A model generated the notes under the pieces. The model was given only the letters and a program-made list of their open reading frames with translations, had not been told where the DNA came from and ran no database searches. 64,000 nucleotides of DNA from Acanthopleura granulata (lineage: Eukaryota > Mollusca > Polyplacophora > Chitonida > Chitonidae). The stretch's first letter is position 1, and every line of letters starts with the position of its first letter. Shown in pieces: positions 1-11,800 of the stretch. Location: the NCBI GenBank assembly GCA_016165875.1, contig JABBOT010000003.1, positions 22,572,302-22,636,301 on the forward strand, read 5' to 3'. Made by a program: the position numbers and the translations under genes.

Positions 1-1269
1 AAGATCATAGGCATTGTCACACAAGATCCTGCTGACCAGCATGGCATTATCACAGTTTATTTTTCCACATATCTTCTTATTGGTGTTTAATGAAATACAC
101 TTGCAGTTATAATACAGGAATTGAATTTATGGGAGGAGGAAACTGAAGTTAACTGTTATGGTACTTTTTACCAAGTACTTAACAGATGTCCTGGCTCGAA
201 GTTTGGAGGTAATATATTTCACCTGGATTATACATGCTCAAAGCCACAGCCAAACTAGCAATAGCTGGATTAATTGAAGTCTGCTACATTACTGGTCAGG
301 CAGAGCTGTTTGGTGCTTGGGAGAACAATACCTTACACAACCTCTTCACAAATCTTGGTCAAATATGATAACCATTAATAACATGGGCCTATAACTGAAA
401 CAGACTTTTGTGGGTTATGGTATCAAAAGCTAACTCCTTACCTACATCCCTGAATAGATATATCCTATATCCAGCTATAACCTGGTTTTTCAAACTGAAA
501 ATGAAGTTGCCAATGTCAGCACATCAGACAGGATCACCTGTACTATGTGTACTCAATAAATCTGAATAAGTAAAAAAAGTTGCAACGTTCAAATCTGTGA
601 ATGATAGAGGAAGTGAGAAGAAAACACCAAGTACCAGCTGTATGCAGTCAAATATATCCCAGAAACATCTGCATGTTCAATTATGAATTAGCACTGAGTA
701 GTGCTACCACATGTAGCTTTATTTCAAATATATGTAAATTACGACATCTCATGTACGTAAAATATACTGAAGGAGTGAAGAAACTGCAGAGCTGCCATGT
801 ATTTTTTATGCTGTTCTTCGAAATTAAACATCCTTACTAAACCAATCCCACGGTCGACAGACTCCTATAAAACTGTTAAAAACCCACTATGCGCACAACC
901 GTCCAACGTTGTCTTACTATCTTAAAGCTGTAGCCTGCAGGTCAGTGATAACATTAAAAGTGAACGTAAAGGATCATCATGCATGTCTGCGTAGAGGAGT
1001 CAACACGCATGCAAATGGCGACTGCTGGGAGGAAATACATTAGCACTCATTCCCAGCAATACATAGATGCAGCGGTGTTGAAAGTTTCGGTCGTACGTAA
1101 TATATCACCCCTTGTCTAGAGTTTGGGATACGGTTAAAACTAGGCCAAAGTGGGGCGGTGGCCCAATGGTGGAAACGCCTTGCCTGAATGCACTAGTGAC
1201 GCGAACGTGCTTGTTACCAACGCAGTGTCACCTAAACTAAATCAGATATTATTTCAAATCAATCAAAGG
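1..1269. other. Intergenic sequence upstream, no gene recognised
   Basis: AT-rich sequence with only short open frames lacking coding character. Nothing here supports an exon, RNA gene or complete repeat. A stretch near 1150-1180 weakly resembles a tRNA A box, but no B box follows it. Confidence 0.4.
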
Positions 1270-1515
1270 CTAAGGTGTACGCATCTTATCAAGATACACG
1301 AAATTCTGTACATCATTCTGATTAATTGATGCATCCACGGGAGGTGGGTATATAGCAACACTTTCTGGGTCGACTCTTTCAGTTATTAGCTCGGGAATTA
1401 GCATAACAAAAACTAGGCTACGAGATTCATGGGCAAGATCAACAATGTAGTCCCCATTCGCAAGCTCTACGGGAATTGTAGTGTCGTGGTGCTTGGCATT
1501 TACACATACGTTCAA
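1270..1515 (-). CDS. Unidentified minus-strand ORF, possible terminal exon or gene remnant
   Basis: An open frame on the minus strand ends in TAG at 1270 and has no clear ATG at its 5' end, because the frame opens after a stop just upstream. The translation is of balanced composition, not low complexity, with segments such as VELANGDYIVDLAHESRS and DPESVAIYPPPVDAS. It could be the last exon of a gene lying head to head with the methyltransferase, a decayed retrocopy, or chance. No polyadenylation signal was seen shortly downstream. I do not recognise the family. Confidence 0.2.
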   Translation of the reverse strand: MNVCVNAKHHDTTIPVELANGDYIVDLAHESRSLVFVMLIPELITERVDPESVAIYPPPVDASINQNDVQNFVYLDKMRTP

Positions 1516-1779
1516 ATCAATATCAAAGTAGTGTTAAAATTATGGTTATTCCATTTTATCCTAAATGGTACGCAAGAATGGTCAATTTATTACTTCCGGG
1601 GAACTATTTTCTTCCTCGGATCGGTCGACAACCCTCTTCGGTTATCATGGCAGTGTGCAGGACGGGGAGTCGGATTACAAGAGATGCTCCCGTCCTATTT
1701 TGTACCGTTTTTAGTGTGTAGATTAGTCCTGTAATTATTTAGAATTTAGGTTTAAGAAATGTTTTCAATCCGATGCTGC

Positions 1780-2172
1780 CGTTTCAACCGCTGCGTGGAG
1801 CGATCAAGGGTAAAGAACTTCAAACGATACAGCCCCATCGTCTGATTTCCCTTCTCGCGGGGGGACCGTCGTCGCTTTGACCGTGCCAAGCCCCGGCCCG
1901 GCCCGTGTCCGTCATCGTTTTCTGAACACTCAGTTTTTCACCATGGATTTCATTTGTTAAACGTGTTAGGTGAACAGTCATTTTGACTAGCAAGTTAACT
2001 TAGTAAAATTTTGCAAGGGACACAGCGCTTTTGGTGAAAGCGTATAAGATCAAGTGCAGAGCCAGCAGCCGTGCACCGTTTCCCAAACTGTCGCTGACCG
2101 GCTTCCCCGTGTGGGCTGATCAAACAAGATGAAAGTTCAAAGTGTCGTTATTCAGGAACATTAAGCAGAGAA
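1780..2172 (+). promoter_or_regulatory. Putative CpG-rich promoter and 5' UTR of the KMT2C/D gene
   Basis: This is the only clearly GC- and CpG-rich stretch upstream of the methyltransferase, with GGCCCGGCCCG-type sequence around 1895-1910. It ends at the predicted split start codon. No TATA box is evident. Two short upstream ORFs lie in it: 1943-1960 (MDFIC) and 2129-2164 (11 codons). The second ends 8 nt before the predicted main ATG. The transcription start site cannot be placed from sequence alone. Confidence 0.4.
2129..2164 (+). promoter_or_regulatory. Upstream ORF (MKVQSVVIQEH) before the main start
   Basis: The ATG at 2129 has A at -3 and runs 11 codons to TAA at 2162-2164. The predicted KMT2C/D start is at 2173. 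If transcribed, this uORF would be met first by scanning ribosomes and could lower or regulate translation of the very long main ORF. The arrangement is seen directly; any effect is inferred. Confidence 0.4.
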
Positions 2173-5100
2173 ATGGGTAAGTTATTCGTGGCAAATTGGA
2201 TGTTGCAAATTAAGTTAAGTAATGAGAACAAAAATATTTCTTGGTTTGTTCGTAAAGCCCAACCTCTGAGCAATCTCGAAGTAGTCGTCTCTAGCTTGGC
2301 TGAAATTAAGATGTTTGTCCTGACCAACGACGTTGGATTGACCATTCAAGACGCTCACATGCGTACATAGCGCTTGAACAGTAACGATGGGTCCAAAGAC
2401 CAACTTTTATGGACAGCCTATTGCAACTTACAAGAGTCACTGTTGTCAGTGTGACTGTCAGCATGAATTCATGCGGCCTGAAAAAGCATTTAGGCTTTAC
2501 CAAGCTTTGCTAACACTAATCTAATTCCGTAGATGTGAATTCAAGTCCAGTAAGCCGAATCGGCATTGGAGCTGTCTCTCAAGATGAACACTGTTTGGGC
2601 GAGACATGAGTGAGTGATTTCGCAAACAAATGTGAAATAATGCTAAAAATATGTGATATCTGTTAGTGGGTACAACAACAACATTCTGAGGTGTAGTGAC
2701 TGTTGGAAATCACTTCATCTTAGGGTTATTTTGTGTTAATTTGTAAGAGCACCCACTCACATCTTGACCAAATATCATTAATCGTGCGAGATGCCGACTC
2801 AGCGTGTTCATACTGGCTCCCTCCTTGGTCATGTGGGAAGGTTGGCCAGCAAACTGTAGATGGTCGTTGGTACCCTCTTGCTCCGCATGGTTTCTTCTAG
2901 ACCCAGCAGCTGTCCATCATGGAGAGCTACAGTGCGAAGACTGCAGGCATAGGGTGGCTGTAAGCCTGTCCCAAGCGAGGCTATATGAAGGCATGGTGGG
3001 TCTCAGTTGAAGAGGGGATACCTCTCATGGAGAAATATTAATAGTATTTTGAAGCTGTGGTCAATAACTGTAATTTAAAAGGTGGCACAACATATAGCTG
3101 TATTGAAACGCGTTTTTATTGAATGGTAAGCCTTCTTTCTGTAATGAAATGGTTAGACAAGGATCCGTGTCTAAGCAGCTAAGCCGAATTTCATAGGCTT
3201 TTGTTCTGCAGCTCCTCACCTATCACCATATTTAAAAAAGGAGTTCTGCAGTTATATATCTACTGAGGCTATGTTGTATTGGACGCACAAGTCACATGCA
3301 TCCAAGCTGACCAGCATCAATCTCACCGTGGCCGAGATGTTTAATGCGCCAGTGTGGCGTGACGACCCAGGTGCCTCTCATCAGTGTGGTCGTGATGAGT
3401 TAAGGTCCAGCTCCTGCTGGCTTCCTCTCCAGACGTACATGGTAAGGTCTGCCAGCAACCTGTGGATGGCCTTGGATATACCCTGGGGTCTTCATGATTT
3501 TCTACTTCCAGTGATCTGACAAACATGTCAGTTTCAGTGTGGCCTTGCTTGTTAAGAAAACAGGCCCCTTCAGGTTGACAGTCTTGTGCTTTTGACATGG
3601 CATTGTCGTAAGGCCCCACTGCAAATGTTTATATTGAGACAGACCTACTACATGAACATGGTGACAAGCTTATGTGCTCAGAAGTCATAACAATATGACA
3701 CTGAATTTATGAAACAATTTCAAGTAAACTAACTAATCAATGGTTTGTTAGCAGTAAGAGAGCCAGTTATCTCCCTTTTTAGTAGGATATCCTCCAGTGA
3801 TGCAAAGCAGTGAAAAGTTGCATGTATGTGGCTCATCAACTGATTTAATGGTACACTGATGTGCCAAGCAATAATGGTTCACACAGATTTGTTACTAGAC
3901 AGTACACTGTAGATCCAAAAGATCTTTGATTATTGGCTACCATTCATTAGTTTCAGGCAATATTATTTTGTTCTAAATTGCTTAAAACTTAACAATGGGC
4001 TGAGGGGTACTTCAAACCAAGCCTGTATGGACCATATACCAATAAGTACGACAAAGTCATAATTTTGGGGCACAAGCGTTCACTTTGTCAGGTTGATCGA
4101 CATTCGCCGCTTCCGTTTCTGCTATCAGGTGACCTAGGATTCTAGCTGGAGAGCATGAGCTCTCTGGATGTGCAGAGAAGCCATCATTTCATGTCACAGG
4201 ACGTTGATTGTTGCGTGGAATTTCAAGAATGAGATATTGGCAGAGTTACACCAGAGCAAAAATGCCTTTGTTAGAAAAGCACAGATTTACTGTACTTGCT
4301 GACTAGAACATAAAACCAAAGGCACAACTGACTGCAGACTTGATTATGTGTTTTGCATCATTGATGTATAAATCTACCAGGTCAGTGTAATATTTAAGAT
4401 TTTGTGATGGGAAAGAAGATGTAATAAGGAATTTGTCCTGATTCATACCCTGGATAAGTGAAGCCAACCAGTTTTGGGTAAATTTGGTGTTGGCTTCATT
4501 TGTGGAGCTAGGCGGTTGAATGACTTCTGATTTCAACACATTCTATGTTTATATCGTATGGAAATTTGCACCGTGTTTTTTTTTTTTTAATTTTTTGATT
4601 TTTCTTTGGTATTGAACAACCAAGCATGTGCTTATCATTTCAGCTTGTGAAGTCAAAAAAGAAAGTGTGGATGGTATTGCTGGGACTCAGGAGACTGAGA
4701 CTGGCAGTATCAGTGCACCTGTGTGCGAGAATGACAACAACAAGGGGGATCAACAGGAGACTGCTATGGAAACCACAGCGTCTGAGATAACAGAAGCCTC
4801 TGAAGGAACTTCTACAGGGGTGCAGAGTAACAGTCCTACTGTGCAAACATGTGTCAAAGTAGAGCCTGACCTAACTTCAGTAAAGCTGGAAGTTGAGGGA
4901 CAAGCAAGTAATGTTGAGACAAAGATGGCATCGGACGACATAGCTGAAGACAACATCAGTCAGGCAATAGCTGCTGTGGCACACGGGGCTGGAAAACTGA
5001 GATCTGAGGGTCCAGAAGAGACGACTGGTCTTCCTGAAGAGTATGCTCTTCAGGGAGAGGGTGCCATACAGTCAGAATTTCTGGGCATCTCCAGTCGGAG

Positions 5101-5823
5101 AGGACCTGGTCGACCTCGCAAGGATGGAGTGGCTTCTCCAATTCCAAAGAGGAAGAAGTAAGAAAACTATAATGCATCTCCATAATTCTTATTGTCCAGA
5201 AGGTTTTGTTTCACATCAATGCTTTTTGTGTGCTCAATTTTTAAAAAAAAAATGTCATTCAGTTCATTAAATATATTGACATGTAAATTCTAAGTTTCAA
5301 TTTTTAAAGGCTTTAGTATTTGTTATAATTAATATATTGTTATAATGTGATTATAAGCTATTTGAAAAGATTTGAACATTTATCTATATATGTTAACAGG
5401 AACAGACCTCCACGTAGGAGTCGTCAACTTGCATCAGAAGCAATGGCTCAAGATGCCAAGTCTTCCGATGCAGAGATGGATGAAGATGTGGAGTCTGATT
5501 TGTATTATTACCCAGCAGAGCAAGAAGAGTCCAGCATGTCAGGTACTAACTGTCAAAACAAACTGTATTTTGAATTTAGTTGCACTTTGCAGTCATGATT
5601 TTTGAGCTACAAATTGCACGACAATTTGTATCGTTAACTTATTTTGATGCCCTGTTTAACAGTTTTGAGGAAAATTTGGTGCCAGACACTTCAGTGTTAT
5701 TGAACAAGTATAGGCTTTTTCATGTTGGACATGCACATTTGGTTATCAGTGAGACATGATAACTTATTTCGACTTGTTGATTATTCCAGATTCAGCTGCT
5801 GGTGCCATGGAGGAGCTAGAATC
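2173..5823 (+). CDS. KMT2C: KMT2C/D N-terminus: split start codon exon, acidic region, AT-hook (exons 1-4)
   Basis: Exons: 2173-2176, 4644-5157, 5400-5542, 5790-5823. The predicted first coding exon is only ATG G, followed by a strong GTAAGT donor. It joins in phase to CT TGT GAA in exon 2, giving [12 protein letters not shown]. The long T tract and CAG before 4644 show that the in-frame ATG at 4628 lies in intron, so I did not use it. Exon 2 encodes an acidic Glu/Thr/Ser region ending in [11 protein letters not shown], an AT-hook (GRPRKDG) at the position and with the wording of the vertebrate KMT2C N-terminus. Exon 3 begins with basic NRPPRRSRQ and turns acidic. Exon 1 is the least certain part. 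Confidence 0.75.
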
Positions 5824-8800
5824 GTAAGTGTAGCCATTACTAGTTTTTGTGCATGAAGAATAGAAATACAAGAACCATGTAGCTTTTGTATCCTGCCTTC
5901 GTCTATGTAGTATATTTCTGAAGACATGAATACACAGAGGATTTCCAAGAACCATATCTGTGTAACTTTGTCGTCAACACATTTGCAGTACCTAAATTAA
6001 ACTGTTAGTTCTTGCTCTGTACCCTTACTCTTTGATGTACATGGAATATTTAATTTTTCTTAGCTCTGGTAGGATCTGTGCTTTCTGTAATTGTGGAGAG
6101 AAGAGCCTGCTGGGTCAGGGGGAATTGTCTCGCTATGACCCTACCCCAGGATTTAATCCGTTCAAGAGAGCTCAACAACAGCAGAAACTACGAAAAGCCG
6201 ACGTTGACAGTTCAGACAGAAACTCCAAAAATCCAGCCTGTCGTCGATCAAGGGTTCCTGGAACAAGGTACGAAAGGAAAGTATACATGTACATTGCAAA
6301 TCCTCAGTGTTGCAAAAATATTAGCTAAATTTTTTTAGTCTATGTAATTATCTAAAGTTTCTTTAATGTGAAAGTTATTATACTTCCTGTTTTCCTTCTA
6401 GGGAAAGGAGCAAGTCGCCACGTCGCCTTGCTACTCACACGTTCGAGGAGGAGGGCCGAATCATTCAGATTGTTAATGAACTGAGTCGTGTGGGCTATCA
6501 GGAAGACACCGATGTCAGTCAGCTTTTTGAGCCATCAGGTAAATTAATTTGTGATGTGATTAAGAGAAGTAAACATATAGTATTTAAAATTTTAAACTGT
6601 ACATTGTGTAAGTGTATTGTTCTGATGTCTAGAAGATTGTCACTAAAGGTTATATATACAAGGTTTAGAGATTCATCTCCATACAGCAGAGTTGTCAACA
6701 ATAGCTATGAGACGTGGCACCTTATTCTGTCAATGTCTTTATGCTAATCTGTTCTGTAGGCCATACACTTGCTCACCACTGCTGTGCTGCCTGGTCTGAG
6801 GGAGTGGTTCAAATAGAGGACTTCACTCTGCAGTGTGTTGACAGAGCTGTCTTTGCTGGTTATCTTCAAGTAAGTTCACTATCAATATCAGGATTTAAGC
6901 AGATGCTCTGATTTTTTTTCATCTGATTGATTAAAAAAGTGAGAAGTTAAATGTATTATTTCTGTCTCAGCCATATTATAAGCTGGCAGTCAAGGTTATT
7001 GGTTGATTAAAACAGTGTACCTAGTGAGTTATCTGACCAACCTGACAACATCAGGATTTATGGTTATTATAAAGTGTGTGACTGGTGGTACGTGGGAAGG
7101 TCAGCCAGTAACCTGCAGGGGTTTCCTCCTACAGTAATATAAGTGAAACATTCTTCATTACAGAGTAAAATTCCTATCAAATAAAATCTGTTGCCTTTGT
7201 GTTTGTCCAGATCTTGTGGTGTCCCGTATAAATCAAGGAATTAGTGTCTTGATTGGTTGCCTTTACTACATCTACCTAGAATCATTAGCATTTGTTGTTG
7301 CCTTCTGCATAATTAAATTTTCTCTATTTCAGAAATGTAATTATTGTCATCGCTATGGTGCTACTATATCTTGTCGGGTTCCAAAGTGCAATAAGAAATA
7401 TCACTATCCATGTGCATCAGGAGGCGGCTGTTTTCAGGTAAGATATACTGGAATTCCACAGTATGTACTTTCTGTAGTGCTGAGTCTGTTGCCCAAACAG
7501 TTTAATTGTAATTGTTCGTTGTAACTTAGAATTCACATTACCTCTTTTTGATACCTATGTAATATTTTCTTTTTCTGTTTAGGATATCAAGACATTGTCC
7601 TTGTTGTGTCCAGACCACACTGAACAAGCAGAAACCATTGGTAAGTATGCTGACTGAGCATCATTGTAATGAAGGGCAAGCTGAAGTACATAAGCATATG
7701 AAGTCTATGGAATTGAATATATTCGTTTCACTTAAAAGACCTAAATTTCATCTGAAGAGTTCTGTTGATTATTGAAATTTGTTTTGAGGTGTATTTTTAC
7801 AGTAGTATGATATAAAGTGTAATTTTCAGCACCAGAAGTGTACTAAAAAAAGCAAAATATTTTATGGAATTTAAATGCCTCTAATAATGCTCTTTTTTGG
7901 GGACAAAGTTTATGTCATTTACTTGAATCCCTAGATGTTCGGTCTTATTAGTTTTTACTGATAACCTGGCGATTTAATGTTTTGGGCAGAGTTCAGTGAC
8001 ATTTTGATTCTTTTGCAGCTGGTCAAGAGGCTTATTGTGTTGTGTGTGAGACACCGGGTAATATTATAGAGCAGCTCTTCTGTACCAGCTGTGGTCAACA
8101 TTACCATGGCAGCTGTCTTCACCCCAATGTAGAGGTCAACCCAGTGGTCAGAGCGGGCTGGCAGTGCCCTGACTGTAAAATCTGTCAGACTTGCAGGTAA
8201 CCTGGAACTTTGGTAACTTATCTGGTAGATCATAACTTACCTCTTTCCCTGTCTCAGATCCATTTATATTTACATGTGTAGAGAAAATGAGGGGGAGAAA
8301 TGTGTGAAACATCCCTGTAACTTGCTTATTTTGTTGCTGTGAATATTTGCTGAAAATTTTTGTATGTCTGTGTTTTGTTGTTAGTATCTGTGTTTGTTAA
8401 TTCTGTGCAACCTGTATTCCCAGGCAACCTGGTGATGACAGTAAAATGTTGGTGTGTGATACTTGTGATAAGGGATATCATACCTTCTGTCTCAAGCCTG
8501 TTATGACAACGATTCCAAAGAATGGCTGGAAATGTAAGGTATGCAATTTGATCACATTAGCAGAGAGCTCTTTATAGCTTACGATTTTGATTTATTTTAC
8601 TAAATGCTTTGTTGATCTTGTGTTGTTGCTATTGTTGGAAAATCAAAATTAACTATAGACCATATTTGTGATATGATTACATGGTACGATATACTCGGAT
8701 TTAGATTTTTAAAGACTGATGGGGTCAACTGGGATGAGGACTTGAAATTTCAATACAAATATGATATAACAAAGTGTGAAATGTTCCTTTGAAATGTATC

Positions 8801-11800
8801 TTTGGAAAAAGATGACTATATTGTGATGGCTGTGTGTATTTAGAATTGCCGTGTGTGTGGGGACTGTGGCGCACGAACCCCAGGGAATGGCCCCAGCTCA
8901 AGGTGGCACCTCAACTACTCCGTGTGTGATAGCTGTTACCAGCAGAGAAACAAAGGTCTTTCATGTCCACTGTGTGGCAAAGCTTATAGACACTTCACAC
9001 AGAAGGCCATGGTCCAGTGTAACCTTTGTAGAAAGTAAGTCCTCATTCTTTTGTCTTTATTTTATTTTTTTTTTTTTACAGAAATTTAATTTATTATTAT
9101 TCCACTAAGTCAGTTATGCCTTCAGCTTGATTTTCTGTAGATTTTTATGAATGACTGAAGTAAATTATAATGGTTTGAACTCATGTCTTCAGGAATAAAC
9201 CAGATCATTTATTCAAAGCATTGTGTGTTAAAATGAAAGTGGTGATTTCCACTCTGCAGATATGTTCATGCTGACTGTGATGAGAGTGTGGATAGTGGTA
9301 TGCTGAAGAAGCTGAAGGATAATGAAGGGGCAGTGGACTACATGTGCCCCTCTTGCAAAAAACATGGCTATCCAGTGAGTTCTTAAAACTGCTACATACT
9401 CACATCTAGCACATTCTCACACACATCTAGCACATGCACATCTGTACTTGTTGATCAGGATAATCTGCAGTATAAGTTTGAGTTTTGTGCTGTTTTGTAT
9501 ACATGTATTTTTAGGGGTCCACACCATCGTGGAAAAATCCACGAAATCGTTTGGATTATTATTATTAGTTTTAGTCCACTCATAAAATTGTAATATCTCC
9601 CAAACTGCCGAAGGTAGAGAATCCAGACTTTGCAGTTTTGATAACGAACATATGAAGCAACATTTAACGTTTCGTGACCTTTAGAGGAGTAGATAAAAGG
9701 CACAGTATCTCCCTACATGTGGCAGAGTCCTGGTGCCTTACAGCACTGTTTATTTTCTGTCAACTGGCTTTCACGATAACCCCAGTGAACGTTGTACTTA
9801 GCAGTCTCCAGTTCAAATCCAGTTAAATCCTGCTAGCCTTTTTTTCTCTCTTGTCAATTATCATAAAATTATTAGGCACTGCGGACTAGTCCTAGCACTT
9901 TGAGGTTCAAATAGTCTGTTTCTTGTCACTTTTACATGCAATTTTTTCCCCACATTTTTAAAACGTCAGAATACGTCAGAGCAAATTACGTACGCAAAAA
10001 TCATTTTCATGTCTTGAAAACAGTGGAAATGCACTGATCAACGAAGTTGTCAGATGACCAGAAGTTTTGAATTTGAATATATTAAGTATGCTACCTGATA
10101 TAGTTCGATGTCTTGATCACGAATCTGATCTTATTTTTTGCAATGTATACTTTTCACACAAATTATGATCCAAGTTAAAAAAAAATGCAATGTTCTCCAT
10201 ATTTGGAGATCATGTGACAGAAAATTTGTTACAGCTGTAATGCTGAAAATTGCAGAGTGCAAAGAGCCAGATATGTACCATTCAAAGATGGAAAAGGAAA
10301 ATTTCCTCAAATTTAGAAGCCACACAATAGGAAACCGTTTCAGCTGTAAAACATCACTGAGTGCAGTTTACTATGAGAATCGAGCTCATCCTTGTTACGC
10401 TGTATTCTTTATGTCTTTGTTATGGGCTATGGACAAAAGATTAAAGCTTAACCTTTTCCACTCTGGTCTTTAGTAGTAGGCCCATTGTAGATTATACTTG
10501 GCCGTCACGGGTTCAAATTCAGTTTGTTTCTTCTCAGTCTTTTCAATTTTGTTTTTCTCTTTCCTATTGCCATGAAGTGAACTGGGAAATTCCAGATGTG
10601 TTATATCTGTACTAGTGTGAATCCCAGCAATGCTATTTGATAACAGCTTTAATTTTATTTTGAAATTTTCAAAAACATTACTTATGTCAGATTTGTTTGG
10701 CATTCAGAATTTGAATTCTTCATTGTTTTAATTGAACAAAATGTTCCAGCATACTGTTTATTTGTTGAGCCCACATGTGTAACAACATTATTCAGTATAC
10801 TGTACATTTCATTTGCATAGACTTTAAATATAAATTTGGCCATGACATTTTTGTTTTTGTATTTGCAGTTTGAATTTTGGTAAAAGTGTTTTGTTTGAAC
10901 TAAGGTTTTTCATAATTGTCTTCAGGGTGATACTGGGAGTTTCATACCTGTGGCAGAAGACTCCTTGGATGAGATTAGCAAAGGTTGGTTACCAGTATTA
11001 GTGGATATTCTGACTACTATATCAAGGTAAAGCCAGTTTTGGCCAAGGAGTATTATCCGTCCGTCCGTCCATCCATCTGCCCATGTCTTTATGAATACTC
11101 TATCTCTAGAATGGTTTATCCACTGCTCACCAAACTTAATCCACACTTACACTTTGGCATGAGGAAGAAGCCTATTGATTTTCAGTAACCTTGACCCTTT
11201 TCTTCAAGATCATTAGGGTCCTTTAAGTTAAGTTTTATACAAGGCTTGTAAATGCTTTATCTCTAGAATGATTTAGCCCAAGTTCTCCAACCTTACACCA
11301 CACTTACCCATTGGCATGAGGAAGAAGCCCGTTCATTTTCAGTAACCTTGACCCTTTTCTTCAAGATTATTGGGGTCCTTTAAGTTCAATTGTATACAAG
11401 GCTTGTAAATGCTCTTTCTCTAGAACAGTGTAGCCCAAGTTCACCAAACTTGCACCACTCTTACACATTGGCCTGAGGAAGAACCCCATTGATTAACAGC
11501 GACCTTTGAGATATTTCTTCAGTGTCATTGGGGTTATTTAAGTTAAATTCTGGTAAATGCTCTATCTCTACAAAGTTTTAGCCCACGTTCACCAAACCTA
11601 TACCACATGTACACATTAGCATGAGGAAGAACCCTACTGATTATCAGTGATCTTGACCTTTTTCTTCCAGGTCATTGGACAACATTAAAACCCAGGCATT
11701 TGCTCACTGAATCTCATTGGTGTCATTAAAGTTAAATTTTGTAAAACCTTGTAAAGACTCTCTCTTGAACACTTTGTCCCAAGTTCACCAGACTTATATG

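Larger units (their letters stand above)
2177..4643 (+). other. KMT2C/D intron 1 with SINE fragments
   Basis: Predicted first intron from GTAAGTT to a T-rich tract and CAG. It contains degenerate SINE pieces near 2797-2890 and 3335-3485 and no other recognisable feature. The remainder is AT-rich single-copy-looking sequence. Confidence 0.5.

Noticed and set aside
1429..1734. 101-codon plus-strand open frame in the upstream region
   Set aside because: Partly antisense to the 1270-1515 frame, no good start context, no splice sites or domain resemblance.
4628..4643. In-frame ATG at 4628 as the start of the methyltransferase
   Set aside because: It lies in a T-rich stretch that ends in ATTTCAG, a strong acceptor, and a start exon upstream joins in phase.
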